Origin: Sphingobacteriales bacterium 46-32
GTDB lineage: Bacteria > Bacteroidota > Bacteroidia > Chitinophagales > Chitinophagaceae
Direction: 5' to 3'
Length of the DNA stretch: 64,000 nt
Assembly (NCBI GenBank): GCA_001898485.1
Contig: MKTY01000020.1
Coordinates: 1,695,203-1,759,202 of the forward strand
Below, piece after piece: positions 25,389 to 34,711 of the stretch. Within the stretch, counting starts at the first letter, position 1. Each line of letters starts with the position of its first letter. Both the position numbers and the translations under genes were made by a program. The notes under the pieces were generated by a model. The model searched no databases, had not been told where the DNA came from, and saw only the letters and a list, made by a program, of their open reading frames with translations.

Positions 25389-26216
25389 ATGAAGATGATG
25401 CGTACTATTGTTTTGCTCACATTAGTTGCCGGTTTGCTCATGGCCTCCTGCCGTTCTACGCGTAAGATACAGACCGCTATTGCCAAAAAAGATACGGTTA
25501 TAGCTCCGGTGGCTACTGTGGGGCCAACCCATGAAGATACTATGCAGTTTATTGGTCAGACTATGAATAAACTGAGCAATCAGCGTATCTCCTTCACCAC
25601 TTTTTCTGCCAAAATCAATGTAGACTACCAGGGTGCCGATGGAAAAAAATATGATGTAAATGCCAATCTTCGGATGTATAAGGATAGCGTGATCTGGATA
25701 TCCATAACCGCCATTTTCGGTATAGAGGGATTAAGGGCTTATATTACTAAAGACTCTGTCAAGATACTTAACAAGCAGGATAAAATCTATACAGCCCGCA
25801 GCGTAAATTACCTGCAGGAAGTGACGGCTTTGCCGCTTACACTCAGCTCACTCCAGGATGTCTTGCTGGGTAACCCGGTGTTTGTTGACAGCAATACCGT
25901 ATCATATACACGTGGCGATAATAATTCCGTATCCCTGCTCAGCATTGGCGACTGGTTCAAAAACCTGCTTACCATCAATGGCAGCGGAAACCTCGAAAAC
26001 AGCAAGCTCGATGATATAGATCGCAACCGAAGTCGTACCTGCAACCTGAGCTATGCTGATTATGAAACAAAGAAGGGAGTCAATTTCTCTACACGCCGCC
26101 GGATTACTGTGGCCGAGAAATCGAAACTGGATATAAAGCTCGATTTCAAATCATATGATTTTAATGAAACGTTAAGTTTCCCGTTTTCGGTGCCACGCAG
26201 CTACAAAACGGAATGA
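25389..26216 (+). CDS. DUF4292 family lipoprotein
   Basis: A 275-residue predicted lipoprotein: signal TIVLLTLVAGLLMASC with Cys21. The rest is rich in beta-strand-like segments (FTTFSAKINVDYQGADGKKY, DVNANLRMYKDSVIWISI), as in DUF4292 and LolA/LolB-like folds. I chose ATG at 25389 because it gives a proper signal sequence; the frame extends upstream into dut. It lies before a LytM-domain envelope protein, a pairing that suggests a role at the cell envelope. The exact function is unknown. Confidence 0.82.
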   Translation: MKMMRTIVLLTLVAGLLMASCRSTRKIQTAIAKKDTVIAPVATVGPTHEDTMQFIGQTMNKLSNQRISFTTFSAKINVDYQGADGKKYDVNANLRMYKDSVIWISITAIFGIEGLRAYITKDSVKILNKQDKIYTARSVNYLQEVTALPLTLSSLQDVLLGNPVFVDSNTVSYTRGDNNSVSLLSIGDWFKNLLTINGSGNLENSKLDDIDRNRSRTCNLSYADYETKKGVNFSTRRRITVAEKSKLDIKLDFKSYDFNETLSFPFSVPRSYKTE

Positions 26217-26299
26217 TCCGATAAAATTTAACGTGCAATTGCCCGTTATACTTTTCCCCGATCCGGCCCCGATTTTTGAACCAATACAAAAATGGACGT

Positions 26300-27619
26300 A
26301 TGAAAAAACAGTTCCTGATTTTTTTATTATGCCTGGGTACTATGGCCAGTGCACAACCTCCTTCCAATGAGCGTGCAGAACTGGAAAGAGAAAAAAAGGA
26401 AATTCAGGATGAGCTGCGTGAGATACAGCAGGTATATGATAAAGTGAAAGGTCAAACCCGCCAGTCGCTCAGTCAGCTCAATATGGTGAAACGGAAAATT
26501 GCCCTGCAGGAGCGTTATATCAGCAATATCAATAAAGAGCTGAAATATATCGATGACGATATTTACCTCAGCAACCTGGAGATATATCGCCTGCAGAAAC
26601 AACTGGATACACTTAAATCTCAGTATGCCCGCACGGTGGTATATGCTTACAAGAACCGCAGCAGCTTTGATTATGTAAACTTCATTTTTTCTGCCACCAG
26701 TTTCAACGATGCCCTGCGCCGCGTGGCTTATCTGAAAAGCTATCGTTCTTATCGTGAAAAGCAGGTGAGTACCATCAATGAAACTCAGGCACTGATTGCC
26801 AAACGCCAACAGCAACAGCTGGTACGCAAGGAACAAAAAAGCCAGGCACTGGAAACACAGAATAAACAACGAAGCGAGCTGGCCGATCAGAAAAAGGAAA
26901 AGGATGCAGTCGTATCCAAATTAAAGACCCAGGAAAATGATCTGAAGAAACAGATTGCTACAAAGAAAAAACGTGACCGCGATATTCAGAATGCAATCGC
27001 AGCCATCATTCGCAGAGAGATAGAAACAGCCAAGAAAGAAGAGGTGGCCCGTAAGGAAGCCGAGCGAAAAGCACTGGCAGCCAATAACACTCCCGTTACA
27101 CGTACACCCAATAACTCCAATAGCAATTCAGCACCCACTACACCAGCAGCCACACCGCCGGCGAGTAAACCCGCCAGCTACCTCGAGTTGAATGCAACAG
27201 ATGTGGCGCTGGGCAAAAACTTTGCAGAGAACAGGGGCAAACTACCCTGGCCGGTTGACAATGGTTTTGTGAAAGTGCCCTTTGGACGGTATACGATCGA
27301 GAAGACGGATCTTGTAGGCGACAATCCCGGGCTTACCATTGGTACACAGGTAGGTGCTTCGGTAAAAGCCATTTTTGATGGCGAGATTTCAGCGATTCAC
27401 AATTATGGAGACGGTGCAGCAGTGGTAATCCGTCATGGTAAATATTTTACTTCTTACAGTAACCTTTCTTCAGTTAATGTAAGCAAAGGCACTGTGGTGA
27501 AACGCGGTCAGGTCATTGGTCGCGCCGGCGAATCAGATGATGGAGCAGGTGGCCAGGTTGATTTTATGCTTATGATCGAGACCAATAATGTGAATCCTGC
27601 TGCCTGGTTGCGCCGCTAA
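26300..27619 (+). CDS. EnvC/NlpD-like coiled-coil protein with degenerate LytM (M23) domain
   Basis: A 439-residue exported protein: signal peptide to ASAQ, a long coiled coil (about 25-240, rich in K, E, Q and R), a Pro/Asn/Ser/Thr-rich linker (about 265-300) and a C-terminal LytM domain. In active M23 peptidases the HxH zinc motif reads like YAHL; here it reads YSNL, so zinc ligands seem lost. That matches regulatory LytM proteins such as EnvC, which activate amidases during division. I chose the ATG at 26300 (MKKQFL) because it starts the signal peptide. Confidence 0.87.
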   Translation: MKKQFLIFLLCLGTMASAQPPSNERAELEREKKEIQDELREIQQVYDKVKGQTRQSLSQLNMVKRKIALQERYISNINKELKYIDDDIYLSNLEIYRLQKQLDTLKSQYARTVVYAYKNRSSFDYVNFIFSATSFNDALRRVAYLKSYRSYREKQVSTINETQALIAKRQQQQLVRKEQKSQALETQNKQRSELADQKKEKDAVVSKLKTQENDLKKQIATKKKRDRDIQNAIAAIIRREIETAKKEEVARKEAERKALAANNTPVTRTPNNSNSNSAPTTPAATPPASKPASYLELNATDVALGKNFAENRGKLPWPVDNGFVKVPFGRYTIEKTDLVGDNPGLTIGTQVGASVKAIFDGEISAIHNYGDGAAVVIRHGKYFTSYSNLSSVNVSKGTVVKRGQVIGRAGESDDGAGGQVDFMLMIETNNVNPAAWLRR

Positions 27620-27623
27620 TCAT

Positions 27624-28742
27624 TTATAAAAAACGGCTGTATAATGCCTCGTACTGAGGCACGATATTGTGAATATCGTATTGTTTTGCGTGTATGGCTG
27701 CCCGCTGTTTGAAGCCCTGTAGTACATCATCTTTTCGGATTATTTCGAGTGCCTGACGGCTCATGGAAGCTACATCGCCAATATTTGACATGAATCCTGT
27801 AACGCCATCGATATTGATTTCACGTAAACCACCGGCATTGGTAGAGACCACTGGTACACCAGAGGCCATGGCTTCAAGTGCAGCCAGTCCAAAACTTTCA
27901 TAATCGGAGGTCAGCAAAAACAGGTCAGCAATAGCGAGGATGTCTTCCATCTGTTCCTGCTTGCCTACAAAACGCACTTCATCGCATACGCCAAGCTCAC
28001 GGGCCAGATCTTCGGCCGTACTGCGTTCCGGACCATCGCCTACAAACAACAGCTTGGCGGGAACTTCTTTTTGTACGTTATAGAAAATCTTCACCACATC
28101 CTGCACGCGCTTAATCTTTCTGAAATTGGATGCGTGCAGCAGGATTCGCTCACCATGCGGGGCAATCACTTTGCGGAAAGCATCGATAGGCTTGCGGCTG
28201 AAACGCTCCACATCAACAAAATTGTAGATGACCTCTATTTCTTTCTCGATGGGAAATATTTTAAAGGTCTCATCGCGCAGGTTTTGGGATACCGCCGTGA
28301 TAGCGTCACTTTGATTGATCGAAAAAGCGACTACGGGTGCATATGTCTTATCACGTCCTACCAGCGTAATATCGGTGCCATGAAGGGTAGTGATAACCGG
28401 AATATTTTTCCCTTCTTTTTGCAGGATTTGTTTGGCCATATAGGCCGCTGAGGCATGCGGAATGGCATAGTGCACATGCAGGAGGTCGAGATGATTGTTT
28501 TTGATCACATCCACCATCGTACTGGCCAGGGCCGTTTCGTAGGGAGGGTAGTCAAAAAGCGGGTAGGTGGGTACCTGCACCTCGTGATAGAATATATTGG
28601 GGATAAACCCATTGAGCCTTACAGGCTGCTGATAAGTGATAAAATGAACCTGATGTCCCTTTTGTGCGAGTGCTTTTCCTAATTCAGTTGCCAGTACACC
28701 ACTACCGCCAAAAGTTGGGTAACATACAATTCCGATATTCAT
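27624..28742 (-). CDS. bshA: N-acetyl-alpha-D-glucosaminyl L-malate synthase
   Basis: A GT4-family glycosyltransferase of 372 residues with the BshA start MNIGIVCYPTFGGSGVLATELG, HYAIPHASAAYMAKQIL, and the nucleotide-sugar region LLTSDYESFGLAALEAMASG. BshA makes the first intermediate of bacillithiol from UDP-GlcNAc and malate. Bacillithiol is the main low-molecular-weight thiol of many Bacteroidota, and its persulfide would be a natural substrate for the two persulfide dioxygenases in this window. It is convergent with the LytM gene, 4 bp apart. Confidence 0.92.
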   Translation of the reverse strand: MNIGIVCYPTFGGSGVLATELGKALAQKGHQVHFITYQQPVRLNGFIPNIFYHEVQVPTYPLFDYPPYETALASTMVDVIKNNHLDLLHVHYAIPHASAAYMAKQILQKEGKNIPVITTLHGTDITLVGRDKTYAPVVAFSINQSDAITAVSQNLRDETFKIFPIEKEIEVIYNFVDVERFSRKPIDAFRKVIAPHGERILLHASNFRKIKRVQDVVKIFYNVQKEVPAKLLFVGDGPERSTAEDLARELGVCDEVRFVGKQEQMEDILAIADLFLLTSDYESFGLAALEAMASGVPVVSTNAGGLREINIDGVTGFMSNIGDVASMSRQALEIIRKDDVLQGFKQRAAIHAKQYDIHNIVPQYEALYSRFL

Positions 28743-28862
28743 AATAGTAAGCTGCTGTTAAAGCAACCCTAAGGTAACAGTTTTGACGGAGGAAGGTTTA
28801 CCGTTCAACTGAATTCTTTATTTTCACGATCCAATCCATCATTTATAGAAAAAATAACTTAC

Positions 28863-30233
28863 ATGAGAAGGGGACCGTTCTTAATGGGTCTGTTGCTGCT
28901 GGCGGCCAGTGCCGGCGCCCAGACAGATGACTCGCTGATGATCCGTCGCATTGCCGACGAAATACTGGTAAATGGTAAAGCATATGACAACCTGCATCAC
29001 CTCACCAAGAAGATCGGTCCCAGGCTGGCAGGATCGTCTGGCATGGTGAAGGCCGAAAAATGGGGCCTCGAACTCATGAAAACTACTGGCGCCGATAAAG
29101 CCTGGCTGCAGCAATGTATGGTGCCTCACTGGGTAAGAGGCGGAAAAGACGAAGTGCTAATGCAGACAAAGGGTCAGGCGAAATGGACAGCTTTAGACGT
29201 AGTGGCGCTCGGTAATTCGAAAGGAAGCGGCAAGGCAGGCGTTACAGCCGAAGTGTTGCTCGTAAATTCCTTCGAAGAACTGGATGCAAAAAAAGAACAG
29301 GCAAAAGGGAAAATTGTTTTTTATAATTATAAGTTCGACCCCCGGTTTGTAAAAACCTTTGCTGCATATAATGATGCAGGAAAATATCGTGGTCAGGGTC
29401 CCAGTGCTGCAGCCAAATATGGAGCGGTGGGTGTTATTGTGCGCAGCATGAGTCACAGCACCGACAACAACCCGCATACAGGCGGCACCCGTTACGATAC
29501 TGCTTACCCGCAGATACCTGCCGTAGCAATCGGTCTGCGCGATGCAGACCGCCTAAGCCAGGTGGCGACCGCGGGCGCTGTAAAAGTAAAACTAACCACG
29601 CATGGTTATTTTCTGCCCGATACCATCGGTAATAATGTGATAGGTGAAATAAAAGGTTCCGAATTTCCGGACGAGATTATAACAGTAGGCGGCCACCTCG
29701 ATAGCTGGGATAATTGTGAAGGAGCACACGATGATGGCGCCGGCTGCGTACAGACAGTAGAGATACTGCGGGCATTTAAAGCTATCGGCTATAAACCACG
29801 CCGCACCATCAGGTTTGTGTTGTTTGCCAATGAAGAAAACGGTTTGCGCGGGGGCAACAAATATGCAGAAGAAGCGAAAACCAACAAAGAGAAACATGTA
29901 TTTGCACTGGAAAGCGATGCAGGCGGATTTACGCCGCGTGGATTCGGATTCACGCTCACTGATGCACAGTTTACAAAAGTAATGAGCTGGCAACCGTTAC
30001 TGGCCCCTTATGGCGCCAGCGAGTTTACTAAGGGCGGTGGCGGCGCCGACATTGGTCCGCTCAACAGGGCATTCGGCACTCCGCTGGCGGGCCTTACTCC
30101 TGACTCACAACGCTATTTCGACATTCACCATGCTCGCAATGATACATTCGAAGCGGTGAATAAACGGGAACTGGAACTGGGCGCGGTAAACATGGCAGCC
30201 CTCATTTATCTGGCAGATAAATATGGACTTTAG
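28863..30233 (+). CDS. M28-family metallopeptidase with PA domain, exported
   Basis: A 456-residue aminopeptidase/carboxypeptidase Q-like enzyme. The signal peptide is LMGLLLLAASAGAQ. A protease-associated insert (about 110-240) precedes the catalytic domain with zinc motifs GGHLDSWDNCEGAHDDGAG, FANEENGLRGG, ESDAGGF and IHHARNDTFEAV. It probably trims peptides in the periplasm or at the cell surface. It stands alone, with a hairpin overlapping its 3' side that may end transcription. Confidence 0.9.
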   Translation: MRRGPFLMGLLLLAASAGAQTDDSLMIRRIADEILVNGKAYDNLHHLTKKIGPRLAGSSGMVKAEKWGLELMKTTGADKAWLQQCMVPHWVRGGKDEVLMQTKGQAKWTALDVVALGNSKGSGKAGVTAEVLLVNSFEELDAKKEQAKGKIVFYNYKFDPRFVKTFAAYNDAGKYRGQGPSAAAKYGAVGVIVRSMSHSTDNNPHTGGTRYDTAYPQIPAVAIGLRDADRLSQVATAGAVKVKLTTHGYFLPDTIGNNVIGEIKGSEFPDEIITVGGHLDSWDNCEGAHDDGAGCVQTVEILRAFKAIGYKPRRTIRFVLFANEENGLRGGNKYAEEAKTNKEKHVFALESDAGGFTPRGFGFTLTDAQFTKVMSWQPLLAPYGASEFTKGGGGADIGPLNRAFGTPLAGLTPDSQRYFDIHHARNDTFEAVNKRELELGAVNMAALIYLADKYGL

Positions 30234-30256
30234 AAAATAACGATAGCGATATCGGC

Positions 30257-30302
30257 AAAGCGCTGTTTAACCAGGTTGTACCAGGTTTTGCAGCGCTTTT
30301 TC
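30257..30302 (+). terminator. Probable terminator after the M28 peptidase
   Basis: AAAGCGCTG (30257-30265) and CAGCGCTTT (30291-30299) form a 9-bp stem around a 25-nt loop, followed by TTCT. The right arm lies within the last codons of argH on the other strand. The long loop lowers confidence. Confidence 0.5.
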
Positions 30303-31604
30303 TATTGCATCGAAGGGGAATGACTGATAAACTGTTTGCATACGCTGGCGGATTGCCTCTGTACACAGATTGCCGATAGAGCCTTCATGTGTATGATGAA
30401 TGCCGGTCTGATAAGTGAACTGGCCGTTTTCAATCGCCATACCTATCTGCTTATAGGCATCACGGAAAGGAACACCCTGCAATACCAGTTTATTGACCTC
30501 TTCCACGCTGAAGAGATATTTATATTTCTCATCGTTCAGCAGGTTTTCTTTTACCTGCATATGCGACAGCATAAGTCCGGCCATTTCGATACAGCTGCGT
30601 AAAGTGGCAAAGGAAGGAAAGAGATGCTCTTTCAGCAATTGCAGATCACGGTGATAACCAGATGGCAAATTGGTAGTCATGAGCATGATCTCGTTGGGCA
30701 GGGCTTTGATGCGGTTGCAATGGGAACGGATCAGCTCAAATACATCGGGATTCTTTTTATGCGGCATGATACTGCTGCCTGTAGTAAGCTCGGCCGGAAA
30801 GCTGATAAAATCGAAATTCTGATTCAGATACAGACAGGCATCCATACTCAGGCGTGCCAGTGTATCGGCTACATTGGCCAGCGCCTGTGCTACCACGCGT
30901 TCTGCCTTACCCCGTCCCATCTGGGCGTATACCACATTGTAATTAAGATCAGCAAAACCCAGCAGCTGTGTTGTAAGAGTGCGATTGATCGGAAAAGAGG
31001 AACCATACCCTGCGGCAGAGCCTAATGGGTTTTTATTTACTATATCGAAGGCTGCGTGGAGCGTAATGCAGTCATCGACCAGACTCTCGGCATAAGCTCC
31101 CAGCCAAAGGCCGGCTGAGGAAGGCATGGCCAGTTGCAAATGGGTATAACCGGGCAGCAAATGATCTTTTAGTTCTTCACTGCGCGATTGCAGTAACCCG
31201 AAAAGTGGTTGAATAGCTTTGACAGTAAGTTCGAGTTCATGCCGCAGATACAATTTGATATCTACCAGCACCTGGTCATTACGACTGCGCGCGCTATGAA
31301 TTTTTTTACCTGTATCTCCCAGTTTTTGCGTGAGCAGCAGCTCAACCTGAGAATGGATATCTTCCACATCTTCCTGCAATTGAAAATCGCCTGCACTGAT
31401 GCGACTGTAAATGTCACGTAAAGCCGCCTGCAGGGTTTTCAGTTCGCCGGCAGTGAGTAATCCCACTGTTTCCAGCATCTGTATATGTGCCAGTGAGCCC
31501 AGCACATCAAAGGCCGCCAGGTAGAGGTCCATCTCACGGTCTTTGCCCACAGTGAAGCTTTCTACTTCTTTAAGCGATGCTTTGTCTTTTTGCCAGAGTT
31601 TCAT
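30267..31604 (-). CDS. argH: Argininosuccinate lyase
   Basis: ArgH of 445 residues, which splits argininosuccinate to arginine and fumarate, the last step of arginine synthesis. The fumarase/aspartase-superfamily signature GSSIMPHKKNPD is near residue 277, with HSARSRNDQV and GYTHLQLAMPSS earlier. It is the last gene of the arginine operon, 32 bp after argE'. Confidence 0.95.
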   Translation of the reverse strand: MKLWQKDKASLKEVESFTVGKDREMDLYLAAFDVLGSLAHIQMLETVGLLTAGELKTLQAALRDIYSRISAGDFQLQEDVEDIHSQVELLLTQKLGDTGKKIHSARSRNDQVLVDIKLYLRHELELTVKAIQPLFGLLQSRSEELKDHLLPGYTHLQLAMPSSAGLWLGAYAESLVDDCITLHAAFDIVNKNPLGSAAGYGSSFPINRTLTTQLLGFADLNYNVVYAQMGRGKAERVVAQALANVADTLARLSMDACLYLNQNFDFISFPAELTTGSSIMPHKKNPDVFELIRSHCNRIKALPNEIMLMTTNLPSGYHRDLQLLKEHLFPSFATLRSCIEMAGLMLSHMQVKENLLNDEKYKYLFSVEEVNKLVLQGVPFRDAYKQIGMAIENGQFTYQTGIHHTHEGSIGNLCTEAIRQRMQTVYQSFPFDAIEKALQNLVQPG

Positions 31605-31636
31605 GGCGTATAGTTTATACCGGGTTTAAGAAATAA

Positions 31637-32722
31637 TTATGCTGTTGGCGGCAATACTACCTGATCCAGCAATTTTATATAAAGTTCAATCCCTGCATTT
31701 ATCTCATCCACATATATAAATTCATCTGCAGTGTGGCTACGGGCCGAGTCGCCTGGCCCCATTTTAAGTGCCGGAAAAGGCATGAGTGCTTTGTCTGATG
31801 TGGTGGGCGATCCATAATAGCTGCGCTCCAGTTTAAGGCCGGCAGCAACCAGCGGATGATCCAGTGCAATTGATGTAGAGCGCATCCGCATGCTGCGGGG
31901 GGTAACCTCACATTTCACATGACTGCGAATCCATTCTACTACTTCCTCAAACCTGTACAATTCATTGATGCGGGTGTCTACCACGAAGCGGCAGGTGGCG
32001 GGCACTACATTGTGTGCCTTATTTTCCGTTTCAATAACGGTGACACTCATTTTAGATGGTCCAAGCAAGGGCGATATCCTTTCAAGTGTAGCCGTCCTGA
32101 ACCATTCAATATCTTCCAGTGCTTTATAAAGAGCATTATCCCCCTCATTGCGGGCTGCATGACCGGCTTTACCGTGGCTCACACAATCCAGTACCATGAG
32201 TCCACGCTCGGCCACAGCCATCTGCATAAGCGTTGGTTCGCCTACAATGGCACAATCTATTGGTGGCAGGTACTGCAGGGCATATTCAATGCCCCCGGTG
32301 CCTGATATTTCTTCTTCTGCAGTGGCCGCCAGCACCAGGTTATACTGCAGATTATTAATAGCGTAGTAATGCAGAAAGGTGGCAATCAGCGATACCAGGC
32401 AACCGCCGGCATCGTTGCTGCCCAATCCATACAGGCGGCCATCTGCCTCATCGGGTGCAAAAGGGTTACGGCTGTATTGAGGGTTGGGTTTTACCGTATC
32501 ATGATGCGAGTTGAGCAGGATGCTGGGCTTGGTCGGGTCGAAGTATTTATTCTTTGCGAATACATTGTTACCAACCCGTGAAGCTTCTATCTGGCGCACT
32601 GCCAGAAATTTGGCGATAGCAGATGCTGTGCCATCTTCTTCCCTGCTAAAGGAGGGAATGCTGATGAGCTCTTTGAGCAGCAAAAGCGCATCCTGCTGCA
32701 GTGTATTTAACGAATTATTCAT
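31637..32722 (-). CDS. argE: M20-family N-acylornithine/N-acylcitrulline deacylase
   Basis: A 361-residue zinc-dependent deacylase. Metal-site motifs are ILLNSHHDTV, LGSNDAGGCL, AATAEEEISGTGG and AIVGEPT. The frame extends upstream, but ATG at 32722 (MNNSLNTLQQDA) overlaps the argB stop by 8 bases, as argB itself overlaps argF', so this is the likely start. In Bacteroidota, where ArgF' carbamoylates an N-acylated ornithine, this enzyme would act on N-acylcitrulline. The acyl group, acetyl or succinyl, cannot be read from this gene. Confidence 0.9.
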   Translation of the reverse strand: MNNSLNTLQQDALLLLKELISIPSFSREEDGTASAIAKFLAVRQIEASRVGNNVFAKNKYFDPTKPSILLNSHHDTVKPNPQYSRNPFAPDEADGRLYGLGSNDAGGCLVSLIATFLHYYAINNLQYNLVLAATAEEEISGTGGIEYALQYLPPIDCAIVGEPTLMQMAVAERGLMVLDCVSHGKAGHAARNEGDNALYKALEDIEWFRTATLERISPLLGPSKMSVTVIETENKAHNVVPATCRFVVDTRINELYRFEEVVEWIRSHVKCEVTPRSMRMRSTSIALDHPLVAAGLKLERSYYGSPTTSDKALMPFPALKMGPGDSARSHTADEFIYVDEINAGIELYIKLLDQVVLPPTA

Positions 32723-33500
32723 TGATAATGGTCGTACCGGACTGTCCCTCGATAAGGCTTGGCAGGTTTTCAGCCTTGCCAATGATGACCCTGCCTACGC
32801 CGCTGTCAAGTGCAGCAAATGCATTATCGAGTTTGGGCAGCATACCGGCAAATATTTTTTGTTTCGCCTTCAGTTGCTGGTAATATTCACGATTCAGTAC
32901 AGCAATGACGGTATTATCGTCGGCGGCATCCAGCAATACGCCGCTTTTTTCAAAACTATATATCAGCGATACATCGTAGTGATGGCTTAGCCCCTTTGCC
33001 AGTTCCTGAGCAATCGTATCTGCGTTGGTATTGAGCAGCTGTCCCTGCTGATCGTGTGTGATGGGGGCAAATACAATGCTTATCTGCTGATCAAGCAGCA
33101 GGCTGATCAGCGGCTGGTTGATGGCATCTACATCGCCTACAAATCCGTAATCCAGTACAGGATGTTTGCGTTTATGCGCCAGTATGGCATCTCCATCTGC
33201 ACCGCAGAGCCCGATTGCGTTGCACTGAAAGGCCTGCAGTTGCGCCACGATATTCTTATTCACATAGCCGGCATATACCATGGTCACAATCTTAAGCGTC
33301 TCCGCATCGGTTATACGGCGGCCATCGACCAGTTGCTGCTCCACGCCCATTTTTTCTGCCAGCCGCGTGGCCAATTTGCCTCCACCATGTACCAGTATCT
33401 TGCGGCCAGGGATGGCTGCAAAATGTGCAAGAAACTGATTGAGCTTGGCCTCATCATCAATAATGTTGCCGCCTATCTTAACGATATATAGTTTATCCAT
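32715..33500 (-). CDS. argB: N-acetylglutamate (or N-succinylglutamate) kinase
   Basis: An amino-acid kinase of 261 residues that phosphorylates N-acylglutamate. KIGGNIID and VHGGGKLATRLAEKMG form the nucleotide and substrate sites, and IGLCGADGDAI and NTNADTIAQELAKGL follow. It overlaps argF' upstream and argE' downstream by 8 bases each, showing tight coupling. Confidence 0.93.
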   Translation of the reverse strand: MDKLYIVKIGGNIIDDEAKLNQFLAHFAAIPGRKILVHGGGKLATRLAEKMGVEQQLVDGRRITDAETLKIVTMVYAGYVNKNIVAQLQAFQCNAIGLCGADGDAILAHKRKHPVLDYGFVGDVDAINQPLISLLLDQQISIVFAPITHDQQGQLLNTNADTIAQELAKGLSHHYDVSLIYSFEKSGVLLDAADDNTVIAVLNREYYQQLKAKQKIFAGMLPKLDNAFAALDSGVGRVIIGKAENLPSLIEGQSGTTIINE

Positions 33501-34458
33501 TTGACTGTAAAATGGTGGAGAGTACGGCCTGGGCTGCCCATACCCGGTTGCCGGCTTCCTGCGTTACGAGACTATTGGGCCCATCGAGCACTTCGTCGCT
33601 CAGCTCTACATTTCGGCGCACAGGCAGGCAGTGCATGACCTTGGCATTGTTGGTTGCCGCAAGTTTTTCCTGTGTCAGCATCCAGTCGGGGTCATTGGAA
33701 TAGATGCGGCCGTAGTCATTAAACGTACTCCAGTTTTTTACATATACGAAATCGGCATCGCGTAATGCTTCGTCCTGGTTGGTGGTGATAGTTGCCCCTT
33801 TTGTAAATTGTTCACTCAACTCATAGTCTTCGGGGTGAGTAATTACAAAATCGGCTTTTCCCCAGGCAGTCATCCATTGAGAAAAGCTGTTGGCTACACA
33901 CTGGGGCAGCTGTTTTACATGTGGTGCCCAGGTGAGTACGATTTTGGGTTTACGGCCACCGGCCAGCTGCGGATAATTTTCCGTAATCGTAATCACATCC
34001 GTGAGGCTTTGCAGCGGATGCAGTGTGGCGCTTTCCAGGCTTACTACCGGAATGCCGGCATATTTGATAAATTGTTTAATGTAGAGTTCGCTGTAATCAT
34101 CTTCGCGGTTTTTGAGCGAAGGAAAGGTTCGGATAGCCAGGATATCAAAATACTTTCCGAAAATAGGAGCCGCATCTTTTACATGTTCTACCGTGTTGCC
34201 ACTCATGATGGCTTCTTCTTCAAACTCAAGTGCCCAACCTTCACTGCCTACATTAAATACAATTGACTCCATGCCCAGGTTATGTGCGGCAATCTGTGTA
34301 CTGAGGCGCGTGCGCATACTGGGATTAAGAAATAAACAACCGATACGTTTATTAGCCCCCAGGGCCTTATCGATCAGTGGTTGAGATTTGTAGGCCAGTG
34401 CTTTTTGTACCAGCCCGTCAATATCGGGCACATCATCAACGGAAATAAACTGTTTCAT
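33493..34458 (-). CDS. argF': N-acylornithine carbamoyltransferase (ArgF')
   Basis: A 321-residue transcarbamylase. The carbamoyl-phosphate loop reads NPSMRTRLSTQ, HPLQSLTD follows, and HCLPVRRNVELSDEV is the C-terminal signature. It belongs to the Bacteroidota/Xanthomonas branch acting on N-acylated ornithine rather than ornithine. The residue known to choose between acetyl and succinyl substrates (Pro90 in the Bacteroides enzyme, Glu92 in Xanthomonas) aligns by my count with Val90 in SGNTVEHV; a small residue here would favour succinylornithine. That alignment was done by eye. Confidence 0.92.
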   Translation of the reverse strand: MKQFISVDDVPDIDGLVQKALAYKSQPLIDKALGANKRIGCLFLNPSMRTRLSTQIAAHNLGMESIVFNVGSEGWALEFEEEAIMSGNTVEHVKDAAPIFGKYFDILAIRTFPSLKNREDDYSELYIKQFIKYAGIPVVSLESATLHPLQSLTDVITITENYPQLAGGRKPKIVLTWAPHVKQLPQCVANSFSQWMTAWGKADFVITHPEDYELSEQFTKGATITTNQDEALRDADFVYVKNWSTFNDYGRIYSNDPDWMLTQEKLAATNNAKVMHCLPVRRNVELSDEVLDGPNSLVTQEAGNRVWAAQAVLSTILQSNG

Positions 34459-34460
34459 TC

Positions 34461-34709
34461 TTACTTCGGTTTGAGCTTGTTGATCTCTTTTTTTAATTCG
34501 GTAAAAAAATACTTTTTGATCAGGTAGTACAGATAAAACGGCAATATTAATAACTCATATACGATAATAACCCTGCTTAATTTATATATTCTGTTGGCAG
34601 AGGGCACTACTAAACCGGTAATCAGGTCAAGCAATAATGGCAGTACCACCAGGATAGTCAACACCACCAGTGGGCCTGCACTGCTTTTATTATTACGCTC
34701 ATCAGTCAA
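34461..34709 (-). CDS. Small two-helix membrane protein within the arginine operon
   Basis: An 82-residue frame that fits exactly between argD and argF', 2 bp from each, so it is very likely translated. It has two hydrophobic segments (PLVVLTILVVLPLLLDLI and VIIVYELLILPFYLYYLI) and a basic C-terminus rich in Lys. I do not recognise a family. It could be a membrane anchor or small regulator, or a passenger gene with no link to arginine. Confidence 0.65.
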   Translation of the reverse strand: MTDERNNKSSAGPLVVLTILVVLPLLLDLITGLVVPSANRIYKLSRVIIVYELLILPFYLYYLIKKYFFTELKKEINKLKPK

Positions 34710-34711
34710 GC

